Shown piece after piece: positions 26,833 to 35,001 of a DNA stretch of 64,000 bases. The position numbers and the translations under genes were made by a program. The DNA comes from DASXAI01 sp963728985. Lineage in GTDB: Bacteria > Actinomycetota > Acidimicrobiia > Acidimicrobiales > Ilumatobacteraceae. Location of the stretch: assembly GCA_963728985.1 (NCBI GenBank), contig CAVSME010000008.1, forward strand, positions 310,001 through 374,000, read 5' to 3'. Each line of letters starts with the position of its first letter. Position 1 is the stretch's first letter. The notes below the pieces were generated by a model. It saw only the letters and a list, made by a program, of their open reading frames with translations, made no database searches and had not been told where the DNA came from.

Positions 26833-27149
26833 CGCCGTCGCCTCCGCGTGGTCGTGTTCTCGGCCGCCAGCGCGAAGCGGCGGGCAACGTCACCCCACAC
26901 CGACTCGAGGTAGTGCTGCACGGCCTCGATGCCCTCGCCCTGCAGCCGGTAGACGCGCCGCGTTCCCACCACCTCGGGCTCGACCAGACCGGCCTCCTTC
27001 AGCAGGCGCAGGTGCCGGGAGACGGCGGGCCGGCTGATGGGGAGCTCGTCGGCCAGCTGCTGCACCGACCGCTCGCCCTCGCCGAGCAACTCGAGGATGG
27101 CGCGCCGGTTGGGATCGGCGAGGGCTTCGAACGGACCGGCGGCCGGCAC
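26829..27149 (-). CDS. ArsR-family winged-helix regulator
   Basis: A 106-residue regulator: FEALADPNRRAILELLGEGER, VQQLADELPISRPAVSRHLRLLKEAGLVEPE in adjoining blocks and VVGTRRVYRLQ (wing). No obvious metal-binding ELCVC box, as usual for the AHSA1-associated subgroup. Divergent from the gene at 27226, with inverted repeats in between that are good candidate binding sites. Confidence 0.93.
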   Translation of the reverse strand: MPAAGPFEALADPNRRAILELLGEGERSVQQLADELPISRPAVSRHLRLLKEAGLVEPEVVGTRRVYRLQGEGIEAVQHYLESVWGDVARRFALAAENTTTRRRRR

Positions 27150-27174
27150 CGGCGCAACGGTAGCGGTTCCGTTA

Positions 27175-27194
27175 CCGTAACGAAGAGGTTACGG
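27175..27194. promoter_or_regulatory. Inverted repeat between ArsR gene and its divergent neighbour, probable operator
   Basis: A perfect inverted repeat, CCGTAAC-GAAGAG-GTTACGG. A second, overlapping imperfect one lies just to the left (GGTAGCGG-TT-CCGTTACC, about 27159-27176). The repeated GTTAC/GTAAC words within 40 bases upstream of the ArsR start suggest a multi-site operator controlling both divergent transcripts. Confidence 0.5.
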
Positions 27195-27225
27195 TTGGGT
27201 CCGGCACGACGAAGGGAGACCGGTG

Positions 27226-27636
27226 ATGACCGTCGAGGGTGCGGGGACGAAGGACGATCCGTGGGTGCTGCAGACACCGAGCCTGCAGTCGAGCTACGAG
27301 GCGTGGCGCGACGAGAGCGCCGATCCGCCGGCGCTCGTCGTGCAGGTCGGCAAGACGCAGCTGCGCTACCAGCTCCGTGCTCTCGACGACCTGGAGGCCA
27401 TGCTTCGGGACCGGGCCGACTGGGTGCCCCTCGGGAACGCCGACGAGCAGAAGCCCGCGGCAGCAGGGACCGTGGAGGCATGGGCCCGGGACGCCAGCAA
27501 TCCCGTCGGCGGCTGGTACGGCATGAAGAAAGGGCTCCGTGGCCGCTTCGCCAACTACGTGCCGCCGGTGCTGGAGGCGCTGGGGCGGGCCGAGGTCGAG
27601 CACGGGGTGCGCGGCAACCGGATGCGCGCCGGCTGA
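27226..27636 (+). CDS. Small conserved protein of unknown function
   Basis: A 136-residue soluble protein beginning MTVEGAGTKDDPWVLQTP and containing ALVVQVGKTQLRYQLRALDDLEAML and NPVGGWYGMKKGLRGRFANYV. It resembles a small uncharacterised actinobacterial family (DUF6855, from memory, unsure). A GGGAGA site precedes ATG 27226. It is divergent from the ArsR-AHSA1 pair and may be under the same regulator. Confidence 0.7.
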   Translation: MTVEGAGTKDDPWVLQTPSLQSSYEAWRDESADPPALVVQVGKTQLRYQLRALDDLEAMLRDRADWVPLGNADEQKPAAAGTVEAWARDASNPVGGWYGMKKGLRGRFANYVPPVLEALGRAEVEHGVRGNRMRAG

Positions 27637-27714
27637 CGTATCAGCGACGATGGCGCCGACTCTCGACAGGCGGCGTGCGCGATGCTGCGGGCGCGACGAC
27701 TGAGGGGGTTCTCG

Positions 27715-28605
27715 ATGGCAACGACCCGGCGAGGAACGGCAAAGGCCACCACCAAGGCGGCCAAGGCGACGACGAAGGCGACCAAGGCCGCCCGCACCGC
27801 CCGGCGGCGGGCAGCGATACCGGTGACGCATCGGATCTGCAACCTGGTGCCGTCGCGCGATACCGAACAGGACTGGCAGCTCGCTGACGCCCTCGGCGCC
27901 GGCATCGTGGCCACGACCGCCGCGCCCCCAACCACGGTGGACCTCCGCCAGCCGTGGTGGACGATCGGCGACCAGGAGGACACCGGCTCGTGCGTCGGCT
28001 GGGCCACCGCCGAGGGCGTGATGCGCTACCACTTCGTGACCGCCGGGCGCCTCGGCAAGGACGAGCGCCTGTCCCCGCGCTACGTGTGGATGAGCTCCAA
28101 GGAGACCGACAGCTTCACGTCACGGCCGCAGACGTTCGTCGAAGGCGCCGGCACCGCGCTCAAGGCGGCGATGGACGTGTGCCGCAAGTTCGGCGTCGTC
28201 ACGGAGACCTCGCTGCCGTTCCATGTGGCCACGAAGATGTACACCGGCAACGAGAACTCGTTCTTCGCCGCCGCCGCGCAGCGGCGCGTGCTGTCGTACT
28301 TCAACCTCCGCAAGGACCCGGACCAGTGGCGGCAGTGGTTGGCCGGCCACGGCCCCATCCTCGCCGGCTTGAGCGTCGACGCGACCTGGGACGGCGCCAC
28401 CGCCACCCACGGGAACCTCGACACGTTCAACCCGTCCACGGTGCGCGGAGGCCATGCCATCGCCATCGTCGGGTACCTGCCGAACGGACGCTTCATCGTG
28501 CGCAACAGCTGGGGCACGTCGTGGGGCGACGGCGGCTTCGCATACGCCTCGCCCGCCTACATCGCTGCCGGCTTCTTCGACGAGTCCTACGGCGTCACGA
28601 TCTAG
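27715..28605 (+). CDS. Papain-like (C1A) cysteine peptidase with basic histone-like N-terminal tail
   Basis: A 296-residue protein. Residues 1-35 are Lys/Thr/Ala/Arg repeats (TKAAKATTKATKAARTAR) like histone H1 or PhaF-type tails. The catalytic domain has oxyanion Gln87 and nucleophile Cys93 in GDQEDTGSCVGWA, His247 in GGHAIAIVGY and Asn264 in VRNSWGTSWGDGGF, the full papain signature. No signal peptide is seen, so it is probably cytoplasmic and could bind nucleic acid or polyphosphate through its tail. No inhibitor or substrate gene is evident beside it. Confidence 0.88.
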   Translation: MATTRRGTAKATTKAAKATTKATKAARTARRRAAIPVTHRICNLVPSRDTEQDWQLADALGAGIVATTAAPPTTVDLRQPWWTIGDQEDTGSCVGWATAEGVMRYHFVTAGRLGKDERLSPRYVWMSSKETDSFTSRPQTFVEGAGTALKAAMDVCRKFGVVTETSLPFHVATKMYTGNENSFFAAAAQRRVLSYFNLRKDPDQWRQWLAGHGPILAGLSVDATWDGATATHGNLDTFNPSTVRGGHAIAIVGYLPNGRFIVRNSWGTSWGDGGFAYASPAYIAAGFFDESYGVTI

Positions 28606-28614
28606 GGTCAGGTG

Positions 28615-29547
28615 ATGCGCCCTGAAATCGCCGAACAGATCGCCGAGCAGGAGACGTTCTTCGCGCCACTGATCGTCGAGCCGGAGGGCGTGACTCTGGA
28701 AGTCGACGAGGTGGGCGGGGTGCCCGTGGAGTGGACGATCCCGGCCGGCGGCCCGAGCGATCCCGGGCTCGTGATCCTCTACCTGCACGGCGGCGGGTAC
28801 TCGAACGGCCTGGCCAAGTGGGCCCGCCGCGGCACCGCCCGCCTGGCGCTGGGAACGGGCGGTCGCGTCGTGGCGGCTGACTACCGGTTGGCGCCGCGCT
28901 TCCCGTTCCCCGCCGCCCACGAGGACGTGCTGGCGGTCTACGAGGCACTCATCGGCCGCCCGGACTTCTCGCCGGAGCGGGTGGCCGTGGCGGGCGACTC
29001 GGCCGGCGGCGCGCTGACCGTGTCGCTGATGGCCGACGCTCGCGACCGCGGCATCCCGATGCCGGCGTGCGGCATGCTCAACTCGTTGTGGTCCGACATC
29101 GCCATGAACACGCCGTCCCTCGACGACCCGGTGAGGAACAGCTACGACATCCGGCGGGAGATGGTCGTGTCCCTGTCGGAGACGCTGCTGTCGACGGGCG
29201 GCGTCGATCCCTACGATCCGCGCCACTCCCCCGTCTACCGGGACCTCGCCGGACTGCCGCCGCTCTTGATCCAGGCCGCCGGTCACGACGTCTGTCACGA
29301 CGACAGCGTGCGCATGGCGGCGACGGCACGGGCGGCCGGCGTCGACGTGACGATCACCGAATACCCCGACGTCGAGCACATCTGGATCCTCAATGGGCCG
29401 TGGCGCATCAAGTACGGCGACGACTTCGAGGAGCTGGGCATCCATGCCGGCGTCGAGTGGGTCGACTCCGGCGCCGAGGCCCCCGAGGCGGTCACCGCCA
29501 TCGACGAGATGTGCGCGTTCGTCCGCAAGCACATCCGCAAGCCGTAG
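28615..29547 (+). CDS. Alpha/beta hydrolase, hormone-sensitive lipase family
   Basis: A 310-residue esterase: oxyanion motif YLHGGGYSNG, nucleophile elbow VAGDSAGGAL, catalytic Asp region LLIQAAGHDVCHDDS and His in YPDVEHIW. No signal peptide, so probably cytoplasmic. It begins nine bases after the peptidase stop (ATG 28615; GTG 28612 also possible). Likely substrates are short acyl esters. Confidence 0.92.
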   Translation: MRPEIAEQIAEQETFFAPLIVEPEGVTLEVDEVGGVPVEWTIPAGGPSDPGLVILYLHGGGYSNGLAKWARRGTARLALGTGGRVVAADYRLAPRFPFPAAHEDVLAVYEALIGRPDFSPERVAVAGDSAGGALTVSLMADARDRGIPMPACGMLNSLWSDIAMNTPSLDDPVRNSYDIRREMVVSLSETLLSTGGVDPYDPRHSPVYRDLAGLPPLLIQAAGHDVCHDDSVRMAATARAAGVDVTITEYPDVEHIWILNGPWRIKYGDDFEELGIHAGVEWVDSGAEAPEAVTAIDEMCAFVRKHIRKP

Positions 29548-29563
29548 CCGGCTCAGGCGCTGC

Positions 29564-29628
29564 CCAAAAGGCTTCTGGTCACGGAGCCGCACCTATCCGG
29601 TGCATTGGGATGACCGGAAGCCTTTTGG
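29564..29628. terminator. Dumbbell inverted repeat between convergent genes, family C copy 1
   Basis: Outer arms of 17 bases (CCAAAAGGCTTCTGGTC at 29564-29580 and GACCGGAAGCCTTTTGG at 29612-29628) match at 16 positions. They enclose a small hairpin, GCACC-TATCC-GGTGC at 29589-29603. The element sits between the stop of the hydrolase and the stop of the convergent aminotransferase, nine bases from the latter. A closely related copy occurs at 54706-54770. The symmetric T-rich and A-rich edges fit a bidirectional terminator. Confidence 0.7.
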
Positions 29629-29636
29629 TCAGACGG

Positions 29637-31010
29637 TCAGCGCGAGCGGGCGCCCTTCACCATGCGGCTGGCGAACTCCCACACGAGGCCGCGGGCGCGG
29701 TGGGCGTCCTCCATGACGTCGGTGAACGCGTCGACGAACCGCGTGATCTCCTGATCGCCGATGATGAGCGGCGGCAGCAGCTTGATGATCTCGCCGTGGT
29801 CGCCGGCCACCTGGGTGAGGATGCCGTGGCGGTGGTACAGCGCACCGACGATCGCCTGCGAGAACAGGCCGTCCCGAGCGCGGTGCAACGCCTCCCACCC
29901 GGCCCGCAGGCGCGCCGAGTGGGGCTTGCCGAACTCGAGGCCCACCATGAGGCCGCGGCCGCGCACGTCCACGAGCATCTCGAAGCGCTCGGAGAGCGCG
30001 CCGAGCGCACCCCGCAGCTGCGCGCCGGTCCGCTCGGCGTTGGCCACGAGACCCTCGTCGTCGATCACGCTCAGCGTGGCCAAGCCGGCGGTGGCGGCGA
30101 GGGCGTTGCCGCCGAACGTGGAGTCGTGCACAAGAGCGCGATCCATCGTGGAGTACACCTTGTCGAAGATCCACTCCTTGGCCAGGATGGCGCCCACGGG
30201 CACGAACCCGCCCGACAGGGTCTTGGCCACGGTGACGATGTCCGGTGTGACGCCGTCGTGCTCGTAGGCGAAGAAGCGTCCGGTGCGGCCGACGCCGGTC
30301 TGCACCTCGTCAGCGATGAGGAGGGCGCCCTGCTCGCGCAGCAGCGCATGGGCGGCGTTGAGGTAGCCGGGCGGCGGCACGTGCACGGTCTTGCCCTGGA
30401 TCGGCTCGATGACGAAGGCGGCCACGTCACCTCGGCGGACCTCGGACTCGAGCGCACCGAGATCGCCGAGGGGGACGGCCGTGTCGGGCAGCAGTGGCGC
30501 GAACCCCTTGCGGAACTCCTTGCCGCCGTTGATCGACAGCGAGCCGGTGGTGAGGCCGTGGAAGGCATGGTCGCAGAAGACGACCCGTCCGCGGCCCGTG
30601 GCGCAGCGGGCGAACTTGAGCGCACCTTCCACCGCCTCGGTGCCGCTGTTGCCGAGATAGACGCGATCGAACGACGGCGCGTGGGCCAGGAGGCGCTCGG
30701 CCAGCAGGCCGGCCAGCACCGGCGTGTCCATCTGCACCATGTCGGGCAGCTCGCGGTCGAGCACTTCGTGGAGGGCGGCGCGCACCGTGGCGTTGTTGCG
30801 GCCGATGCCGAACACGCCGAAGCCCGACAGGAAGTCCATGTACTGCCGGCCGCTGCGGTCGTACAGGTAGGCGCCGTCGGCGCGCACGTAGGCGGTGTCG
30901 AAGCCGATCGTGTGCAGCACCCGGGGAAGCTGCGGGTTCATGTGCCGGCGGTGGAGCTCGTAGCCCTCCTCGCCCCGCTCGTCCAACAGGCTGCCGACGT
31001 CGAAACCCAT
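29637..31010 (-). CDS. hpnO: Class III aminotransferase, probable HpnO (hopanoid tail amination)
   Basis: A 457-residue PLP enzyme of the acetylornithine/ornithine aminotransferase fold: YLGNSGTEAVEGALKFAR, FCDHAFHGLTTGSL, VIEPIQGKTVHVPPPGY, LLIADEVQTGVGRTGRFFAYEHDGV (in blocks) and the PLP lysine in TVAKTLSGGFVPVGA; DSTFGGNALAATAGLATL follows. In hopanoid producers HpnO of this class makes aminobacteriohopanetriol, and streptomycete hopanoid clusters also carry such a gene. Here it flanks the hopanoid operon across a divergent regulator. The HpnO name is inferred from context; another omega-aminotransferase role is possible. Confidence 0.75.
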   Translation of the reverse strand: MGFDVGSLLDERGEEGYELHRRHMNPQLPRVLHTIGFDTAYVRADGAYLYDRSGRQYMDFLSGFGVFGIGRNNATVRAALHEVLDRELPDMVQMDTPVLAGLLAERLLAHAPSFDRVYLGNSGTEAVEGALKFARCATGRGRVVFCDHAFHGLTTGSLSINGGKEFRKGFAPLLPDTAVPLGDLGALESEVRRGDVAAFVIEPIQGKTVHVPPPGYLNAAHALLREQGALLIADEVQTGVGRTGRFFAYEHDGVTPDIVTVAKTLSGGFVPVGAILAKEWIFDKVYSTMDRALVHDSTFGGNALAATAGLATLSVIDDEGLVANAERTGAQLRGALGALSERFEMLVDVRGRGLMVGLEFGKPHSARLRAGWEALHRARDGLFSQAIVGALYHRHGILTQVAGDHGEIIKLLPPLIIGDQEITRFVDAFTDVMEDAHRARGLVWEFASRMVKGARSR

Positions 31011-31064
31011 GCCCGCCAGTCTCCCAGCTCCACCTCACCGGTCCGAACGCGCCACGATGGGGGT

Positions 31065-31871
31065 GTGAGCGTGGCGTCGACCGGGCGCAGGGACACGGGC
31101 GAGGGGGACGGAGTCGCCCTCGACCTGGCCGACGTCGTGGCCCGCACGGGCGTGCCGTCGGCCACGCTGCACCACTGGCTACGCCTCGGCCTCCTGCCCG
31201 TCCCCATCCGCCTGGCCCGCAACCGCTTCGCCTACGACGAGCGCCACGTGCGGGCGGCCGTCGCCGTGCGCCAGCTGCGCCAGCGCAGCCGGCTGTCGCT
31301 CCGCGAGGTGACCGCCATCCTGCCGGCCGTGCTCGACGCCACCGGACCCGAGCTGCCCGACGACCCCACGTGGGACGCGCTCGTCGACCGCGAGCTGCAC
31401 CGCCTCCAGCCGGCCGCGCCGCCCGCCGAACTGCTGGCGGCGGCCCGCACGTTGTTCGCCGAGCAGGGCTACACCGTCGTGAGCGTCGACGACCTCTGCG
31501 TCGCCGCCGGCATCGCCAAGGGCTCGTTCTACCGGTGGTTCGCGTCGAAGGACGACGCCTACGTGATGGCGGTGCGCTCCATCGGCGACTGCATGGAGGC
31601 CGAGCTGGCCGCCCTCGGCGACGGCGCCGGTGTGGTGGCGGCCCAGGAGGCGCTCGGTCGCGCCGCGCTCCCCTACCTCGCCCTCCTCCTCGAGGCGGGC
31701 AGCCAGACGATGCGGGGCAACATCGCCGTCGGCCAGGCCCTGGTGGCCGCCCTCGACGACATGGAGCGGGCCTTCGTGCGGGTGGCCGGGTGGCGGCGGC
31801 CGCCGTCGCGCCGGCGGCTGGAGGATGTGCTGGCCCGGCTGGTGTCCACCGCCATCGACACCGCAACTTGA
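31065..31871 (+). CDS. Transcriptional regulator with MerR-type plus TetR-type DNA-binding domains
   Basis: A 268-residue protein with two DNA-binding modules. Residues ~18-88 resemble a MerR winged helix (LADVVARTGVPSATLHHWLR, then LSLREVTAILP). Residues ~122-170 are a TetR domain (LLAAARTLFAEQGYTVVSV, LCVAAGIAKGSFYRWFASKDD), followed by a helical TetR-like ligand domain. GTG 31065 was chosen as the first start after the divergent promoter; GTG 31071 is equally possible. It lies between hpnO (divergent) and hpnC (27 bases downstream), so it probably controls the hopanoid genes. Confidence 0.85.
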   Translation: MSVASTGRRDTGEGDGVALDLADVVARTGVPSATLHHWLRLGLLPVPIRLARNRFAYDERHVRAAVAVRQLRQRSRLSLREVTAILPAVLDATGPELPDDPTWDALVDRELHRLQPAAPPAELLAAARTLFAEQGYTVVSVDDLCVAAGIAKGSFYRWFASKDDAYVMAVRSIGDCMEAELAALGDGAGVVAAQEALGRAALPYLALLLEAGSQTMRGNIAVGQALVAALDDMERAFVRVAGWRRPPSRRRLEDVLARLVSTAIDTAT

Positions 31872-31898
31872 CTTGGCCCCAGGGTTGTCCAATAGTCG

Positions 31899-32831
31899 AT
31901 GACCACGCAGTCATCCCACGTTGGACGTGAGCGTGATCTCGGGGCGCCCGGCGCCACCCTGACGATGCCGCCGGGAGCACCCGCCGGCCTGCCGGACGCG
32001 GGCGCGGTCATGGCCAAGGCGGCCGACGAGAACTTCACCGTCGCCTCCCGCCTGCTGCCGGCGGCCAGCCGCCGGCACCTGCTCGCCATCTACGGCTTCG
32101 CCCGCCTGGTCGACGACATCGGCGACGAGAGCGACCTCGACCGCGCGAGCGCCCTCGACTGGCTCGACGGCGAGCTGGCGCTGGCCGCCGAGGGCAAGGC
32201 CCACCATCCGGTGCTGGTCCGCCTCACGCCGACCCTGCGCGACCGCCACCTGCCCCTCGAACCCTTCCGGCGGCTGATCGACGCCAACCGCCAGGACCAG
32301 GTGGTGACGCGGTACCCGACGTTCGACGACCTGCTGGCGTACTGCGCCCTGTCGGCCAACCCCATCGGCGAGCTCGTGCTGCGCGTCTTCGAGATGGCCA
32401 CGCCGGACCGGCTGGCGCTGTCCGATCGAGTGTGCAGCGGCCTCCAGGTGGTCGAGCACCTGCAGGACGTGGGCGAGGACCTGGCTCGGGGGCGGGTGTA
32501 CCTGCCGCTCGAGGATCTGGCCCGGTTCGGTTGCACCGAGGCCGACCTCGCCGCGCCGACGGCGTCGCCGCGGGTGCGCGCCGTCGTCCGCTACGAAGCA
32601 GCGCGCGCCCGCGACCATCTCACTGCCGGCCCCCCACTGGCGGCTACGCTCCGCGGGCGCATGCGGATCGCGGTCGCCGGTTACGTCGCTGGCGGCCTTG
32701 CTGCTCTCGACGCCATCGATGCCGTCGACGGCGACGTGCTCGGTGTCGAGTGTCGACCGCGCCCCCGACGGGTCGCGGTGCAGCTGGCGGCGGTGTTGGT
32801 CACGGCAGCGAGGACGAGAGGAACGGCATGA
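31899..32831 (+). CDS. hpnC: Hydroxysqualene synthase HpnC
   Basis: Squalene/phytoene synthase-fold protein of 310 residues. HpnC converts presqualene diphosphate to hydroxysqualene. Aspartate-rich substrate motifs are AIYGFARLVDDIGDES (first) and EHLQDVGEDLARGRVYLP (second), and the N-terminal MAKAADENFTVASRLLP is family-typical. First gene of the coupled hopanoid operon: its stop overlaps the hpnD start by four bases. Confidence 0.9.
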   Translation: MTTQSSHVGRERDLGAPGATLTMPPGAPAGLPDAGAVMAKAADENFTVASRLLPAASRRHLLAIYGFARLVDDIGDESDLDRASALDWLDGELALAAEGKAHHPVLVRLTPTLRDRHLPLEPFRRLIDANRQDQVVTRYPTFDDLLAYCALSANPIGELVLRVFEMATPDRLALSDRVCSGLQVVEHLQDVGEDLARGRVYLPLEDLARFGCTEADLAAPTASPRVRAVVRYEAARARDHLTAGPPLAATLRGRMRIAVAGYVAGGLAALDAIDAVDGDVLGVECRPRPRRVAVQLAAVLVTAARTRGTA

Positions 32832-33667
32832 ACGTCGGCGACGCCTACGCGCAGTGCGAGACCATCACCAACGAGCAGGCCAAGAACTTCTCGTACGGGA
32901 TCCGGTTGCTGCCGGAACCGAAGCGTCACGCGCTGTCGGCGGTCTACGCACTGGCCCGGCGCATCGACGACATCGGTGACGGCGACCTGCCCCCGGCGCG
33001 CAAGCAGGAGGCGCTGGCCGACGTGCGCAAGGCACTTGATGCCGGAGCGGGCACCGGCGACGATCCCGTGCTCGTCGCCATCGACGACGCCGCCCGCCGC
33101 TACCACCTGCCCATGGAAGAGTTCGGTCAGCTCATCGACGGCTGCGAGATGGACGTGACCGGCACCACCTACGCCACCTTCGATGATCTCGTCGGCTACT
33201 GCCGGCGGGTCGCCGGGTCCATCGGCCGATTGTCCCTCTCGGTGTTCGGTACCACCTACCCGGAGTCGGCCGAGCCCCGGGCCGAAGCACTGGGTGTCGC
33301 GCTGCAAATCACCAACATCCTGCGCGATGTGGTGGAAGATCGCGAGATGGGTCGTGCCTATCTGCCCCGGGAGGACGCCGAGCGCTTCGGTTGTGCCGTC
33401 GATCTGTCGGGTCCGCCCGACGCGCTGGCCGCGCTGATCGGCTTCGAGACGACGAGGGCGCGCACGTGGTTCGCCTCGGGTCTCGAACTGCTGCCGCTCC
33501 TCGATCGGCGCAGCCGGGCGTGCGTGGCCGCCATGGCCGGCATCTACCGGCGCCTGCTCGGGCGCATCGAGGCCGATCCCGCGGTGGTGCTCCAGGGCCG
33601 GCTGTCGCTCCCGACGGCGGAGAAGCTGCGGGTGGCGGCGCGGGCGCTCTCGGTGGGCCGAGCGTGA
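32828..33667 (+). CDS. hpnD: Presqualene diphosphate synthase HpnD
   Basis: A 279-residue squalene/phytoene synthase-fold enzyme that condenses two farnesyl diphosphates to presqualene diphosphate. Motifs: NFSYGIRLLPEPKRHALSAVYALARRIDDIGDGD (in blocks; first Asp-rich site) and LQITNILRDVVEDREMGRAYLP (second). It is more canonical than HpnC, consistent with this step. ATGA overlap with hpnC and GTGA overlap with hpnE. Confidence 0.92.
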   Translation: MNVGDAYAQCETITNEQAKNFSYGIRLLPEPKRHALSAVYALARRIDDIGDGDLPPARKQEALADVRKALDAGAGTGDDPVLVAIDDAARRYHLPMEEFGQLIDGCEMDVTGTTYATFDDLVGYCRRVAGSIGRLSLSVFGTTYPESAEPRAEALGVALQITNILRDVVEDREMGRAYLPREDAERFGCAVDLSGPPDALAALIGFETTRARTWFASGLELLPLLDRRSRACVAAMAGIYRRLLGRIEADPAVVLQGRLSLPTAEKLRVAARALSVGRA

Positions 33668-35001
33668 CGTCGCGAGTCGTGGTGGTCGGCGGCGGTCTCG
33701 CCGGGATGGCCGCCGCGCTCGGGCTCGCCGACGCCGGCCACGACGTGGTGGTGGTCGAGCGGCGGTCACGCCTCGGCGGCCTCACGTCGTCGTTCCAGCG
33801 CGGTGGGCTCTGGTTCGACAACGGCCAGCACGTCTTCCTGCGCTGCTGCACCGAGTACCGAGCGTTCCTGGATCGCATCGGCGCCACGGAGCTCTTCCAC
33901 CTCCAGGACCGGCTCGACGTGCCCGTCCTGGCGCCCGGCGGTCCCACGTCCCGGCTGGCCCGCTCCCCGCTGCCGGCCCCGTTCCACCTCGGGCCGGCGC
34001 TGGCCCGCTACCGGCACCTCCGCCTCGTCGAGCGGGCGGCCGCCGTGCGCGGCGCCCTCGCGCTGCGCCGCCTCGACCCGGATGACCCGGCCCTCGACGG
34101 CGTCACGTTCGGCTCCTGGCTGGCCGACCACGGCCAGTCGCCCAACGCCGTGGCTCACCTCTGGGAGCTGATCGCCCGCCCCACGCTGAACCTCACCGTC
34201 AACGAGGCGGCTCTCGGCCCGGCGGTGAAGGTGTTCCGCACCGGGCTGCTCGACCGCGCCGACGCCGCCGACATCGGCTGGGCCCGGGCCCCGCTCGGAG
34301 TGGCCCACGGCGAGCACGGCGTCGCCGCACTGGAGGGCGCCGGCGTGGAGCTCGTGACCGGCGCGGCCGTCGAGGCCATCGACGTCGGCGACTCGGCCAC
34401 CGTCCGGTTGGCCGATCGCACGATCACCGGCGACGCTGTCGTGCTGGCCACAGCCCATGATGTCGCCGCCGCCCTGCTGCCGGCGGGAGCACTCGCGCCG
34501 GGCGTCGATCCGGCCCAGCTCGGGACGTCGCCCGTGGTCGACGTCCACCTCGTACTCGACCGGCGGGTCACCGACCTCGCCTTCGCCGCCGTGGTCGACA
34601 GCCCCGTGCAGTTCGTGTTCGATCGCACCGAGCCGGCCGGGGCCACGGCGGGGCAAGTGCTGGCCGTGTCGCTGTCGGCGGCGGAGCAGGACCTCGCCAC
34701 CCGACCGGACGTCCTCGTCGACCGGATGACCACCGCCCTCACCGACGTCCTGCCGGCGATGGGCGGCGCCCGCGTGCTCGACAGCGTCGTCACCAAGGAG
34801 CGGGCCGCCACCTTCCGGGCCGTGCCCGGCAGCGCCGCCCACCGCGCCACCACGAGGACCCGCATCCCGGGCCTCTTCGTGGCCGGTGCGTGGACCGCCA
34901 CGGGGTGGCCCGCCACCATGGAAGGAGCCGTGCGCAGTGGCAACGCCGCCGTGGCGGCGATCGGGGCAGTCGCCGCCTCCCGCGAAGGAGCGACCGTCTG
35001 A
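33664..35001 (+). CDS. hpnE: Hydroxysqualene dehydroxylase HpnE
   Basis: A 445-residue FAD-dependent amine oxidase/phytoene desaturase-like protein that reduces hydroxysqualene to squalene. Rossmann motif VVVVGGGLAGMAAALGLADAGHDVVVVERR (in blocks), LGGLTSSFQRGGLWFDNGQHVFLRCC, and the C-terminal GLFVAGAWTATGWPATMEGAVRSG, the FAD-closing segment. GTG 33664 overlaps hpnD; the stop overlaps the next start (TGATG). Confidence 0.92.
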   Translation: MTSRVVVVGGGLAGMAAALGLADAGHDVVVVERRSRLGGLTSSFQRGGLWFDNGQHVFLRCCTEYRAFLDRIGATELFHLQDRLDVPVLAPGGPTSRLARSPLPAPFHLGPALARYRHLRLVERAAAVRGALALRRLDPDDPALDGVTFGSWLADHGQSPNAVAHLWELIARPTLNLTVNEAALGPAVKVFRTGLLDRADAADIGWARAPLGVAHGEHGVAALEGAGVELVTGAAVEAIDVGDSATVRLADRTITGDAVVLATAHDVAAALLPAGALAPGVDPAQLGTSPVVDVHLVLDRRVTDLAFAAVVDSPVQFVFDRTEPAGATAGQVLAVSLSAAEQDLATRPDVLVDRMTTALTDVLPAMGGARVLDSVVTKERAATFRAVPGSAAHRATTRTRIPGLFVAGAWTATGWPATMEGAVRSGNAAVAAIGAVAASREGATV

